Shown here piece by piece: positions 27,773-36,215 of a stretch of DNA of 64,000 bases. This stretch comes from Bradyrhizobium algeriense. Lineage in GTDB: Bacteria; Pseudomonadota; Alphaproteobacteria; Rhizobiales; Xanthobacteraceae. The translations under genes and the position numbers were made by a program. A model generated the notes under the pieces. That model ran no database searches. It worked only from the letters and a program-made list of their open reading frames with translations, and had not been told where the DNA came from. Within the stretch, counting starts at the first letter, position 1. Each line of letters starts with the position of its first letter. The DNA is taken from positions 62,001-126,000 of the forward strand of contig NZ_PYCN01000006.1 in NCBI RefSeq assembly GCF_003062295.1. Direction: 5' to 3'.

Positions 27773-28540
27773 TCAGACCCCCGCCTTGCGGCGCGCTTCG
27801 GCTGCCGCAATCTGGCTCGAATCCGCGTCGGTGCCGAGATAGACCTCGATCACCCGGGGATCGCCGGCCACCGCGCTCGGCAGGCCTTCCGAGATCTTCT
27901 CGCCGTGATCGAGCACCATCACGCGGTCGACCACGCGCATCAGGACGCCCATGATGTGCTCGACCCAGATGATGGTGATGCCGAGCTCGTCGCGGATCTT
28001 GCGCAGCATGTCGGCCGCCTGATCCATCTCGTGCTCATCGAGCCCGCCGAGGCTTTCGTCGGCGAGCAGTAGTTTCGGCCCCGTCGCGAGCGCCTTGGCG
28101 AGTTCGAGCTTCTTCAATCCGGCGGCGCCGAGTCCATCGACGCTGGCGTGCCGGTCCGTCGGCAGGCCGACCATCCCGAGCGCCCGCTCGGCCGCCTCAT
28201 CCGCCTTGACGCGGCTGTGACGGCCCTGGCCGTAATAGCCGGCGAGCGCCACGTTCTCAAAAATGCTGAGCCGGTGAAACGGCCGCGGGATCTGGAAGGT
28301 GCGGCCGATGCCGCTGTTGATGATACGATGCGGGGCCACGCCCGCGATCTCCGCGCCGTCGAACAGGATCGATCCCGCCGTCGGCACCAGCGTGCCCGAC
28401 AGCATGTTGAAGATCGTGCTCTTGCCGGAGCCGTTCGGACCGATCAGGCCGAGAATCTCGCCCTGCTCGACCCGAAACGACACGTTGTTGACAGCGGTGA
28501 AGCCGCCGAAACGCTTCACCAACCCTTCTACCGTCAGCAC
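27773..28540 (-). CDS. livG: Branched-chain amino acid ABC ATP-binding protein LivG
   Basis: 255 residues from a GTG at 28540 with GGAGG 7 bases upstream. Walker A GPNGSGKST, LivG-type insert (NSGIGRTFQIPRPF), Walker B LLLADESLGGLDEHE and switch His in IIWVEHIMGVLM. The signature region reads GLGAAGLKKLELAKAL, a variant of LSGG with the Ser-Gly-Gly replaced, which is notable. An upstream frame (to 28891) is antisense overlap with the binding-protein gene and not coding. Confidence 0.92.
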   Translation of the reverse strand: MLTVEGLVKRFGGFTAVNNVSFRVEQGEILGLIGPNGSGKSTIFNMLSGTLVPTAGSILFDGAEIAGVAPHRIINSGIGRTFQIPRPFHRLSIFENVALAGYYGQGRHSRVKADEAAERALGMVGLPTDRHASVDGLGAAGLKKLELAKALATGPKLLLADESLGGLDEHEMDQAADMLRKIRDELGITIIWVEHIMGVLMRVVDRVMVLDHGEKISEGLPSAVAGDPRVIEVYLGTDADSSQIAAAEARRKAGV

Positions 28541-28571
28541 GCCAGAACCTCCGCTTACTCGTTTGCTGGCT

Positions 28572-29882
28572 TTACTGGTTGCTGAACGTGGTTCCCTTCG
28601 GTAGCGGCAGCACGGCCTCGCGCTGCGCCTGGCTCTTCGGCCACACCACATAGGACTTGTCGTCAATGTACTGGATGACCACCGGGAACGAGCGCTCGTT
28701 CTGGCCGGCCATCTGCGTGCCCTCGCCGTGGAACTTGACGCCGAAGCCGAGCATGGTGCCGCCTTCGGGAATGTCGACTTCGAGCGCCGCCTTGCGCAGC
28801 GCATCGGGATCGACGCCGCCATATTTCTTGATGGCGCGCGGCAGCACGTCGGTGAGGAAGAGGTAGGTGTTCGACGCCGCCATGCCGACATGGGCGGAAC
28901 GGATCGCGACGCCCGGCTTCGCCTTGTCGAATTCCTCGCCGACCATCTTGATGACCGGCGGCAGCTTCGGATCCATCGATTTCTGGTTGGCGAGCCAGAT
29001 CGAGATCGGATCGGTGTTGAAGACGTAATTGACGTCGCCGCCGAGACCCTCCTTCAGCTTCTCGTACACGCCATAGCCGGCGCCGTGACCGACGAGTGCT
29101 GCGAATTTCAGGCCCTGCTCGCGCGCCTGCCGCCCGAACAAGGTGATGTCCGGGTTGTAGCCGGTATGGAAGATCACATCGGGCCGCGCGCGCTTCAGTT
29201 TCGTCACCAGCGCCGAGAGATCGGGCGCGGTCGCCGAATATCCCTCCTTCATCACGACGTTGAAGCCGGCCTTCTTGGCGCCGGCCTCGTTGCCCTTGGA
29301 GACGTCGACGCCATAGGCGCCGTCCTCGTGGATGATCGCGACGCGCAGATCCTTCGGCTCCTTGCCGAACTTTTCCTTGGCGTTCTGCGCGATAAAATCC
29401 ATCGTCATCATGCCGAACTGGTCGCCCGAGGCTTGCGGACGGAACACGTATTTGAAGTTCTTGTCGGCGAGCACCGCCGAAGAAATGCAGGTGGTGATCC
29501 ACATGAAGTTCTTGAGCTGCTCGACGCGCGCGGCCACCGGCACGCATTGCGCCGACGAGAAGAAGCCGAGCAGCATGTTGACCTTTTCCTGTTCGATCAG
29601 CCGCACCGCCTCGTTGATCGCAACATCAGGCTTGCTCTGGGCGTCGGCGTAAACCGCCTCGACCTTGTAACCCTCGACGCCGGTCTTGGCGTACTGGTCG
29701 AGCATGATCTTGGCGCCGATATATTGCAGTTCCGAACCGCCGCCCGCGAGCGGACCGGTCAGGTCGTAGATCACGCCGATCTTGATTTTCTTTTCCTGGG
29801 CTTCGGCAGTAACCGCCATCCCCAGCACCGCGATTGCGGCAGACAGCCCAACGAGAAGGCGTGCAGCTTTGCGCCCCGGCAT
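28572..29882 (-). CDS. livK: Branched-chain amino acid type ABC substrate-binding protein
   Basis: 436-residue periplasmic protein, GGGAGG 5 bases before the ATG. Signal peptide MPGRKAARLLVGLSAAIAVL with cleavage near AEAQEKK. Peripla_BP_6 fold: IKIGVIYDLTGPLAGGG, AINEAVRLIEQEKVNMLLGF, RVAIIHEDGAYGVDVSKGNE. First gene of livK-livG-livF-livH-livM-ppk2. Such proteins bind branched-chain amino acids, amides or aromatic acids; the ligand is not certain. Confidence 0.93.
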   Translation of the reverse strand: MPGRKAARLLVGLSAAIAVLGMAVTAEAQEKKIKIGVIYDLTGPLAGGGSELQYIGAKIMLDQYAKTGVEGYKVEAVYADAQSKPDVAINEAVRLIEQEKVNMLLGFFSSAQCVPVAARVEQLKNFMWITTCISSAVLADKNFKYVFRPQASGDQFGMMTMDFIAQNAKEKFGKEPKDLRVAIIHEDGAYGVDVSKGNEAGAKKAGFNVVMKEGYSATAPDLSALVTKLKRARPDVIFHTGYNPDITLFGRQAREQGLKFAALVGHGAGYGVYEKLKEGLGGDVNYVFNTDPISIWLANQKSMDPKLPPVIKMVGEEFDKAKPGVAIRSAHVGMAASNTYLFLTDVLPRAIKKYGGVDPDALRKAALEVDIPEGGTMLGFGVKFHGEGTQMAGQNERSFPVVIQYIDDKSYVVWPKSQAQREAVLPLPKGTTFSNQ

Positions 29883-29983
29883 GGAATCCTCCCTGGATTA
29901 TTTTTTGTGCACTGCGTTTTTCTTGTTCTTGTTGCCGCCTATCACATTGGTAGCGCGACCAGATGTCAAGCGTATTGCTGGCG

Positions 29984-30700
29984 TCAGGGCGGGGACGCGA
30001 ACTGCGCCTCGATGAACGCCGTGACAAAACGCGGCATTGCAGAGGTGAGATCGTGCGCTCCGCGCACGAGGTGGATGGCGGATAACTCCGGCTGACGCTG
30101 CGCGGCGAGATTGGCCACGATCCGGTCGCGCACGGCCTCGCCCGGCATGTCGACCCGCAACATGCGGATCATCGCGATCGCACGTCCGGTATAGATGCAG
30201 TGCCAAATCGGCTCGCTCTCGTATTCGCCGGGCGCAAGGCCCGTCTCTTCCTCGAGTTCGCGCGTCACGCTGCCTGAAATATCGACCGTGCCGTCCCTGA
30301 TGTCGTCGAGATCGGGCGTGCCTGATGGGAAGTATATGCGCCCGGCGTTCGACGTGTGCTGGCCCATCTCGCCGAGCACGAAGGCGCCGTCGGCGCAGCG
30401 GAGCGCGCCCATGCCGAAGCCGTTGAACACAGACGAATCGGGAAAACCCCAGTCACGCCAAGCCAGGAAGCTTGCGAAGTCGGTCTCGAAATAGCTGGCG
30501 CTGAGGCGATCGCCGGCAAACACCGGATTGCGTCCAAGCAGGACGCGACCGTTCCACATCGCGGGCTTTTCACGCTGCTTGTCGGCGAAATGCGTCGCGA
30601 TCTCCGCGCGGCGCGTTTCGGCAAACGGCCACGTCCACGCCTCGACAACGAGGTCGAGCGCGCTGACGCGATGAATGACCAGAGGTTTCGTGTCACTCAT
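29984..30700 (-). CDS. NUDIX-like hydrolase
   Basis: 238 residues from ATG 30700. A NUDIX-box core RELEEETGL is at residues 147-155, preceded by YFPSGTPDLDDIRDGTVDIS. The first part of the box (G-x5-E) is not canonical: the spacing and the first Glu differ. The N-terminal ~90 residues are not typical of small NUDIX enzymes. It probably hydrolyses a nucleoside-diphosphate-linked compound or is a degenerate NUDIX protein. It lies between livK and a nitrate/sulfonate-type binding protein on the same strand. Confidence 0.7.
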   Translation of the reverse strand: MSDTKPLVIHRVSALDLVVEAWTWPFAETRRAEIATHFADKQREKPAMWNGRVLLGRNPVFAGDRLSASYFETDFASFLAWRDWGFPDSSVFNGFGMGALRCADGAFVLGEMGQHTSNAGRIYFPSGTPDLDDIRDGTVDISGSVTRELEEETGLAPGEYESEPIWHCIYTGRAIAMIRMLRVDMPGEAVRDRIVANLAAQRQPELSAIHLVRGAHDLTSAMPRFVTAFIEAQFASPP

Positions 30701-30741
30701 CGCCTGACTTCGCTTGATTTCACGCCGATCCCGCCCAGCCC

Positions 30742-31770
30742 TTATTTCGCGCTCGTGCCGGTGGTCTTCTTGACCTGCTCGACATATTTGTTGGTGTAAG
30801 TCTTGGTCACGTCGATATTGGCCTTGGCGACCTCCGGCGACCCCTCGCTGAACACCGCGAGCACCGCATCCGCGCCCTTGGGATCCATCTTGCCGGTCAG
30901 CGAATACATCGGGATCGTGTTCTTCAGCGCCGCCAGATAAAGCTCCTTGTTCTTGCCGACGATTTCGTCGGGCATCTTCGCCATGATCTCTTCCGGCGAA
31001 TGCGAGTGAATCCAGTCGAGCGTGTTGACGATCGCCGTGGTCAGCGCCTGCACTTCCTTCTCGTGCGACTTGATCCACGCCGTGGTCGTATAGAGCGCGC
31101 CGCCGGGATATTCCCCGCCGAACACGGCGAGCGTGTCCTTCTCGCTGCGGGTGTCGGCCAGTATCTTCAAATCGGGATAGCTGCCCTGCAAAACGGTGAC
31201 GGAGGGATCGAGCATCACCGCTGCGTCGATCTGCCCCTGCTGCATCGCCGCCACGGCGGTCGCGCCGAGACCGACGCCGATCACCGCGGCGCTGGTCGGG
31301 TCGAGGCCGTTCTTCTTGAGGAGATATTTCAGGAAGAAGTCGGTCGAGGAGCCCGGCGCGCTGACGCCGACCTTCTTGCCGGCCAGATCCTTGATCGACT
31401 TGATCTCATTGGTATGGGCGGGCGACACGACAAGCACCAGGCCGGGGTAGCGGTCATAAATCACGAAGGACTGCAATTCCTGCTTCTTGGCGGCCAGATT
31501 GACGCAGTGGTCGAAATAGCCTGACACCACGTCGGCGCTGCCGCCGAGCACGGCCTTGAGCGCGTCCGAACCGCCCTTGAGGTCGACCAGCTCGACGGCA
31601 AGGCCGGCCTTTTCGTATTCGCCGAGCTGCTTGGCCAGCACGGTGGGCAGATAGCACAGGCAGGAGCCGCCGCCGATCGCGACCGTGACCTTGCTTTGCG
31701 CTGCGGCAAGACCTGTCGTCAGCACCAGCGCCAGCAGCACCCCGGCCAGCCGGCCGAACAGTTTCTTCAT
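30742..31770 (-). CDS. ABC substrate-binding protein, nitrate/sulfonate/taurine (SsuA/TauA) type
   Basis: 342 residues; signal peptide MKKLFGRLAGVLLALVLTTG, cleavage near AAAQSKV; GGAACC-type weak ribosome site with a cleaner start than the overlong upstream frame. NMT1/SsuA-like fold: GEYEKAGLAVELVDLKGGSD, LAGKKVGVSAPGSSTDFFLK, GQIDAAVMLDPSVT. The matching permease and ATPase genes (35427-37042) lie on the same strand 3.6 kb upstream, with unrelated genes in between. The ligand is unknown. Confidence 0.9.
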   Translation of the reverse strand: MKKLFGRLAGVLLALVLTTGLAAAQSKVTVAIGGGSCLCYLPTVLAKQLGEYEKAGLAVELVDLKGGSDALKAVLGGSADVVSGYFDHCVNLAAKKQELQSFVIYDRYPGLVLVVSPAHTNEIKSIKDLAGKKVGVSAPGSSTDFFLKYLLKKNGLDPTSAAVIGVGLGATAVAAMQQGQIDAAVMLDPSVTVLQGSYPDLKILADTRSEKDTLAVFGGEYPGGALYTTTAWIKSHEKEVQALTTAIVNTLDWIHSHSPEEIMAKMPDEIVGKNKELYLAALKNTIPMYSLTGKMDPKGADAVLAVFSEGSPEVAKANIDVTKTYTNKYVEQVKKTTGTSAK

Positions 31771-31903
31771 GGGTTCCTCCATTTGTTGGCCGGCAAGATA
31801 GAGCAGCGCGTGGACGTTGAGAAGGCGACTTTCCGCCCGCTGGTCAGGCGCTACCGGGCGGAATAGCATCGCCCCACAATAATCAACACAGGGGGAGACT
31901 GCC

Positions 31904-32353
31904 ATGAATCGCCTGGCCATCACGCTATCGCTCGCCGCCGCCTTTGCCGCCGGTTGCAGCGTCACCCATCTGCTACGGCCGGCGATCGCCGCCGAGAACA
32001 TCGCCGCGCAGGTCATCCACACCGGCGAACTCGAAGGCGATGCGCTCGGCATGCCCTCGGGCACCGGAATGCGCTCCAAACTGTTCGTCGCCGCCGACGG
32101 CATGACCATCTCGATCCAGGACGGCAATGTCGGCAAGCACATGCATCCCAACACCAACGAGATTCAGTACATCCTCGACGGCACCGGCACGATCTGGCTG
32201 GGCGACAAGGAGGTGCGGGTGAAGCCGGGCGATCTGGTCGTGATCCCCAAGGGTACCGCGCATGGCGGCACCAAGCCGGACGGCCGCACCCTCAAGGCGA
32301 TCGCGATCAAGACGCCGCCGCAAGCGCCTGACGATACGAAGATGTTGAATTGA
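31904..32353 (+). CDS. Exported cupin-domain protein
   Basis: 149 residues. N-terminus MNRLAITLSLAAAFAAGCSV is a signal peptide, with AAGC possibly a lipobox. Single cupin barrel with the metal-ligand motif GKHMHPNTNEIQYILDGTGT (motif 1) and KPGDLVVIPKGTAHGG (motif 2), which keep His and Glu. It probably binds a metal ion in the periplasm; reaction unknown. Divergent from the SsuA-type gene, with 133 bases between. Confidence 0.88.
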   Translation: MNRLAITLSLAAAFAAGCSVTHLLRPAIAAENIAAQVIHTGELEGDALGMPSGTGMRSKLFVAADGMTISIQDGNVGKHMHPNTNEIQYILDGTGTIWLGDKEVRVKPGDLVVIPKGTAHGGTKPDGRTLKAIAIKTPPQAPDDTKMLN

Positions 32354-32370
32354 CGGCGCGCCCTCGCGCC

Positions 32371-32446
32371 GTCATCCCGGGGCGCGAAAGCGAACCCGGG
32401 ATCTCGAGATTCCGGGTTCGCCTCTTCGAGGCGCCCCGGAATGACG
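32371..32446. repeat. Dispersed palindrome, GTCATTCCGGGG family (copy 2)
   Basis: Arms GTCATCCCGGGGCGCGAA and GCGCCCCGGAATGACG around GGGATCTCGAGATTCC. It lies just after the cupin gene stop and may act as its terminator. Confidence 0.8.
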
Positions 32447-32463
32447 TACTCAAATGTTAGAAT

Positions 32464-32591
32464 CGTAGGGTGCGCAAAGGCGGTCTTTTGCGCCGTGCCC
32501 ACCAAGTTCTTGCTGTGGTCGTGATGGTGGGAACGCTTCCGCCTTCGCTCGTTGAGCTACCGCGGACAGGTCGCGTTGCCCACCCTACGAT
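32464..32591. repeat. Dispersed repeat, GGGTGGGCAAAGGCGC family (copy 2)
   Basis: Bounded by TCGTAGGGTGCGCAAAGGCG and TTGCCCACCCTACGA, so the ends are inverted. The internal GCTTCCGCCTTCGCTCGTTG is shared with copy 1. It ends 14 bases before the OsmC gene start. Confidence 0.8.
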
Positions 32592-32605
32592 TCCTGGAGG
32601 ATCAC

Positions 32606-33067
32606 ATGGCAACCGGGAAAACATACAAGTCCTTTCGGTACAGCAACAACCTGGTCTGGGACACCGCTCGTCGCGGCCGAACGTCGGCGCCCGGCAAACC
32701 CGACATCGAGATCGGCAGTCCTCCCGAATTCAAGGGAGAGGCGGGCGTCTGGGCTCCCGAAGAAATGCTGGTCGCCGCGCTGAATGCTTGCATGATGCTG
32801 ACGTTTGTATCGTTCGCGCAAAGCAAGAGGCTGGAGTTTGTGGCTTATGAAAGCGCCGCAGAAGGTTTGCTGGCAAACGTCGACGGCAAATATCGGATCA
32901 TTGAAGTCAGCGTACAGCCAACCCTGGTCCTGAGAAGTCAGGCTGATATCGCAGCCGCCCGAACGATTATGGCCGAGGTGAAGGAAAACTGCTTCATCTC
33001 CAACTCGCTTACCGCCGACGTGAAATTGGATCCGCAATTTCGAATGGCGTCCGATGTCGTCAGCTAG
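32606..33067 (+). CDS. OsmC-family protein
   Basis: 153 residues, TGGAGG 5 bases before the ATG. OsmC/Ohr fold: GKPDIEIGSPPEFKGEAGVW, PEEMLVAALNACMMLTFVSF with the first conserved Cys, and VKENCFISNSLTADVKLDP with the second. These two cysteines make it a candidate thiol peroxidase for organic hydroperoxides. Single gene, cytoplasmic. Confidence 0.88.
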   Translation: MATGKTYKSFRYSNNLVWDTARRGRTSAPGKPDIEIGSPPEFKGEAGVWAPEEMLVAALNACMMLTFVSFAQSKRLEFVAYESAAEGLLANVDGKYRIIEVSVQPTLVLRSQADIAAARTIMAEVKENCFISNSLTADVKLDPQFRMASDVVS

Positions 33068-33087
33068 TGTGGCCTTCGGCAGAGGCC

Positions 33088-33174
33088 GTGGGGTGGGCAA
33101 AGGCGCTCTTCGCGCCGTACCCACCATGTTCTTACCGTAGTCGTGAACGGTGGGCACGCCTCACCTACCCTGCG
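33088..33174. repeat. Dispersed repeat, GGGTGGGCAAAGGCGC family (copy 3)
   Basis: GTGGGGTGGGCAAAGGCGC, GCGCCGTACCCACC, GGTGGGCACGCC and a terminal CTACCCTGCG; shorter than copies 1 and 2. It follows the OsmC gene stop within 25 bases. Confidence 0.7.
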
Positions 33175-33266
33175 ACTCTGAATCCATGTAACAGTCACGG
33201 CTTCCAACATAAGACGTGGATAAACCGGTAGATTAGTGCTCGGCTCGCAACCTTCGTTCCCACCTG

Positions 33267-33280
33267 AACGTTATAACGTT
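33267..33280. promoter_or_regulatory. GTTATAAC palindrome, candidate Zur box
   Basis: Perfect 14-bp palindrome AACGTTATAACGTT 119 bases upstream of the His-rich protein gene. The GTTATAAC core matches the alphaproteobacterial Zur operator core as I recall it, and a second core occurs at 35259-35270 ahead of the cobW-side genes. Zinc regulation is inferred. Confidence 0.5.
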
Positions 33281-33399
33281 GGCTATCGGTAACTAAATCA
33301 GGGTGCCGGCACCTCAGGCATCGTTGGCATCCGCAACTGTTCCACTATTGTCCGCGATGATCGGGTACCGATGGCAAACAAGCGCAAGGAGTATTGCTA

Positions 33400-33738
33400 A
33401 TGGCCACATGTACCGAGAAACACCACGCCAACCACACTCACAAGCATGGCCCGGATTGCGGGCACACCGCGGTTCGTCATGACGGACATGTGGATTATCT
33501 TCACGACGGCCATCTCCACCATATGCACGAGGATCACGTGGACGAACATGCCATCACGGTAAATGCCACAAATCCCGTGCAATGCACGCCTCAGGTCCAT
33601 TGCGAGCACACGCACGGTCCAAACTGCGGACATGAAGCGGTGCCGCATGGTGACCATGTCGACTATCTTGTAGACGGCCGGCTGCACCATCCGCACGGTG
33701 ATCATTGCGATGATCACGGGCCCGTGCAATTAGCCTGA
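33400..33738 (+). CDS. His-rich metal-binding protein with internal duplication
   Basis: 112 residues, 26 of them His. AAGGAG lies 9 bases before ATG 33400 (a TTG at 33394 is less likely). No signal peptide, so cytoplasmic. Two related ~28-residue units: residues 14-41 (HKHGPDCGHTAV...HVDYLHDGHLHH) and 70-97 (HTHGPNCGHEAV...HVDYLVDGRLHH), each with a Cys. It almost certainly binds Zn, Ni or a similar ion. It lies 155 bases upstream of a CDF transporter on the same strand and after a Zur-like box, so zinc buffering or delivery is a fair inference. Confidence 0.85.
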   Translation: MATCTEKHHANHTHKHGPDCGHTAVRHDGHVDYLHDGHLHHMHEDHVDEHAITVNATNPVQCTPQVHCEHTHGPNCGHEAVPHGDHVDYLVDGRLHHPHGDHCDDHGPVQLA

Positions 33739-33893
33739 GGGCGATGGTGATCGAACCCTGGCGGCGCTGGAGGCGCCGGCCGATGACGCCTGCGACGATA
33801 TCGCAACCGCGCGAACGAAGTAGGTCGTGTTCAGCACCTCGAAGCGCATTCTAGTGCACATATTTGCCAAGTCGCGGAAATGGGGGATGCAAA

Positions 33894-34535
33894 GTGGCTC
33901 ATCATCAAAGAGCCGTCGCCGCTGCAGTGGCGATAAACACTGCAATCTTTCTGGTGGAGGGTATTGCTGGCTATCAGGCATCGAGTCTGAGCCTCCTGAT
34001 GGACAGCGCGCATAACCTGTCGGACGAGTTGGCTCTGGTCTGCCTGTATGCAGCATTCCTGGTCACCAGAGGTCCTTCGCAGCGGCTGTTGCGAGCTGGA
34101 AATCTCTTTAACTCAGTCGGGCTGATTGCGGTCAGCGGACTGCTTTTGTGGCAGGCCGCCGAGCGTCTGTTCAATCCGGTGCCGGTTCAGGGCGTCGTTC
34201 CGATGATCGTCGGTCTGGCTGCCGCTGCCGCCAATTGGAGCGTGGCCCGCTTGCTCCTGGAGCCAAGCCAAAACAACGCTGCAATCCGGCTCGCGTATAT
34301 CCACAATCTTGGCGACGTATGGGTATCCCTCGCCCCGGTGGCCGCGGGCTTACTGCTTCTAGTGACGGGTTATCCAATCTTCGATCCAATCACCGCAGGA
34401 GCCGTTGCATTGTGGATCATTTTCACGACTGGCCGGGAGGTTCTTGAATCGCACGATGAACTGATATGGCCGGAGAAAATCATCTGCTGCCATACCGACC
34501 ACGATGAACCGGTCGTGACGCCACAATCAAATTGA
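33894..34535 (+). CDS. Cation diffusion facilitator transporter, C-terminal domain absent
   Basis: 213 residues from GTG 33894 with GGGGGA 6 bases upstream. Six membrane helices and the two Zn-site HxxxD motifs, SAHNLSDELAL in helix II and YIHNLGDVWVS in helix V. The cytoplasmic ferredoxin-like C-terminal domain of CzcD/YiiP is missing: the protein ends a few residues after helix VI (ESHDELIWPE... HTDHDEP). It should export Zn(II) or a similar cation by proton exchange. It pairs with the upstream His-rich protein, which could replace the missing metal-sensing parts. Confidence 0.88.
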   Translation: MAHHQRAVAAAVAINTAIFLVEGIAGYQASSLSLLMDSAHNLSDELALVCLYAAFLVTRGPSQRLLRAGNLFNSVGLIAVSGLLLWQAAERLFNPVPVQGVVPMIVGLAAAAANWSVARLLLEPSQNNAAIRLAYIHNLGDVWVSLAPVAAGLLLLVTGYPIFDPITAGAVALWIIFTTGREVLESHDELIWPEKIICCHTDHDEPVVTPQSN

Positions 34536-34631
34536 GACGGTAGCAGATGAATCTGCCGCCTTCCGCACGAGCGTGAGATGATTGGCGGATGCTCGAAAAA
34601 TGCCGCGTGCAGCTCACCAATGCATCGACGA

Positions 34632-34852
34632 TCAAACGTGGCAGGACTCAAATCCGTTGTTCATTTCGAAGTTCTCTTCTTCGGCGTTGACGATGAGGTC
34701 ATTGTCGATTCCGACCTCGCCGAATTCATTGACGACGACGGCGTAGCGCCTGCCGTGCGTCTCCGTGAGGATACGGTAAGCGGCGTGGTCTTTCCGGCCC
34801 CGAGATAGCCGGTAATCACCGTGACCGGAGTCCGGTTCAAAGCCATCTGCAT
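34632..34852 (-). pseudogene. CobW/ZigA-type GTPase, frameshifted and truncated
   Basis: ATG 34852 with AAAGGA 7 bases upstream begins MQMALNRTPVTVITGYLGAG followed by KTT, the P-loop of CobW-family metallochaperone GTPases. After KTT one base is missing; the next frame then reads RILTETHGRRYAVVVNEFGE followed by VGIDNDLIVNAEEENFEMNN, the expected continuation. At the position of the family's metal-binding CxCC the sequence degrades (MNNGFESCHV) and stops. About 300 residues are absent. Nonfunctional. Confidence 0.85.
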
Positions 34853-34893
34853 GGGATTGTCCTTTGCTGATGCTTGCAATTGGTCTGCGCCGG

Positions 34894-35223
34894 CTAGCGT
34901 CGATCCGCGGATAAGCGACGGTCATTCCGTTTCGATGGAGGTTCGGGCAGGCCGGTTGGTGCGGCCAGCGGCGCCAGCGCATCCGCGAGGTCTGTCTGCG
35001 TGATCTGATCAAGCGGCTTGTCGATCGTGACGACCTCGATTGGCCGTCTCGGGTGCATGATGAGCACGATGGTTCGGGCGCCGCCGCAACTGGGATCACC
35101 GCGTTCGCTTACGGTGATTATTGTTTCATCATCGGCGTTGATCGCTGTCCGGGCATGCTCTTTCAATTCACGCACCACGTTCCATTGGTGGCGCGGCGAC
35201 CTTGGGAAGAAAACAACAGTCAT
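34894..35223 (-). CDS. Hypothetical protein upstream of the cobW remnant
   Basis: 109 residues; starts MTVVFFPRSPRHQWNVVREL at ATG 35223 (GTG 35232 also possible). A compact alpha/beta pattern with a CGGARTIVLIMHP strand; basic C-terminus. No family recognised. Its start lies 36 bases from the GTTATAAC palindrome at 35259-35270, and the cobW remnant follows 41 bases after its stop, so both were probably one zinc-responsive unit. Confidence 0.6.
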   Translation of the reverse strand: MTVVFFPRSPRHQWNVVRELKEHARTAINADDETIITVSERGDPSCGGARTIVLIMHPRRPIEVVTIDKPLDQITQTDLADALAPLAAPTGLPEPPSKRNDRRLSADRR

Positions 35224-35258
35224 TGTCGACACAGCCTGAAGGAGCGAAGATTTACGTA

Positions 35259-35270
35259 ATGTTATAACAT
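35259..35270. promoter_or_regulatory. GTTATAAC palindrome, candidate Zur box
   Basis: Perfect palindrome ATGTTATAACAT, 36 bases before the 35223 start codon on the minus strand. Same core as the site at 33267-33280 on the other side of the zinc locus. Confidence 0.55.
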
Positions 35271-35426
35271 CACACGCTTATGTCAAACAGCTTGTGGTGC
35301 ACTCTGGGCATCGGCTGGTTCCGCAATAAGGAAACGGCGGATCGAACCGCCTGACTTGGTTACCGGGCATCAAATCATGCGTACGAACTCAGCGATTAGG
35401 CCTGCGCCTTGCAACGCCGGAGGCGG

Positions 35427-36215
35427 CTACCCTCTACCCTCCGCCGCGACCGGCCGCCAGATCAAAAGCCGGCGCTCGACCAGCGTCACCACCATGTCGA
35501 TCAGGATGACGAAAGCCGATAGCACGAACATGCCGGCGAACACGGCGGCGACGTCGAACACGCCTTCGGCCTGCTGGATCAGGTAGCCGAGACCGGCCGC
35601 CGATCCCAGATATTCGCCGACGACAGCACCGACCACGGCAAAGCCGACCGCAGTGTGCAGCGACGAAAACATCCACGACAACGCCGAGGGCCAGTACACA
35701 TGCCGCGTCAATTGCCGCTCGCTCATGCCGAGCATGCGGCCGTTGTCCAGCACGGTTTGGCTGACCTCCTTGACGCCCTGATAGACGTTGAAGAACACGA
35801 TGAAGAACACCAGCGTCACGCCGAGCGCGACCTTGGACCAGATGCCTAAGCCGAGCCACAGCGTGAAGATCGGCGCCAGCACCACGCGCGGCAGCGCGTT
35901 GACCATCTTGACGTAGGGATCGAACACCGCGGCAACACGCGGCTGGCGCGCGAACCAGAAGCCGACCAGCACGCCGCCGACCGAGCCGATCACGAAAGCC
36001 AGCACCGACTCCCACAGCGTAATCATCAGATGCTTCCAGATCACGCCGGACGTGAACCATTTGACGATCTGGCTGCCGACATCGACCGGGTTGGAGAAGA
36101 AGAACGGCGGCAGCAGGACGCGGCCGAACACCGGCACGGTGGCGAGGAACTGCCACAGCGAGAGTGCGACCACGGCCACCATCAATTGCCAGAACAGCAG
36201 TGTCAGGCGCGACAT
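35427..36215 (-). CDS. ABC transporter permease, SsuC/TauC type
   Basis: 262 residues, six helices. EAA-loop region DNGRMLGMSERQLTRHVYWP. Starts MSRLTLLFWQLMVAVVALSL; the ATG shares one base with the stop of the ATPase gene (TGATG). Partner of the ATPase immediately upstream and, by family, of an SsuA-like binding protein, the nearest being at 30742-31770. Confidence 0.92.
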   Translation of the reverse strand: MSRLTLLFWQLMVAVVALSLWQFLATVPVFGRVLLPPFFFSNPVDVGSQIVKWFTSGVIWKHLMITLWESVLAFVIGSVGGVLVGFWFARQPRVAAVFDPYVKMVNALPRVVLAPIFTLWLGLGIWSKVALGVTLVFFIVFFNVYQGVKEVSQTVLDNGRMLGMSERQLTRHVYWPSALSWMFSSLHTAVGFAVVGAVVGEYLGSAAGLGYLIQQAEGVFDVAAVFAGMFVLSAFVILIDMVVTLVERRLLIWRPVAAEGRG

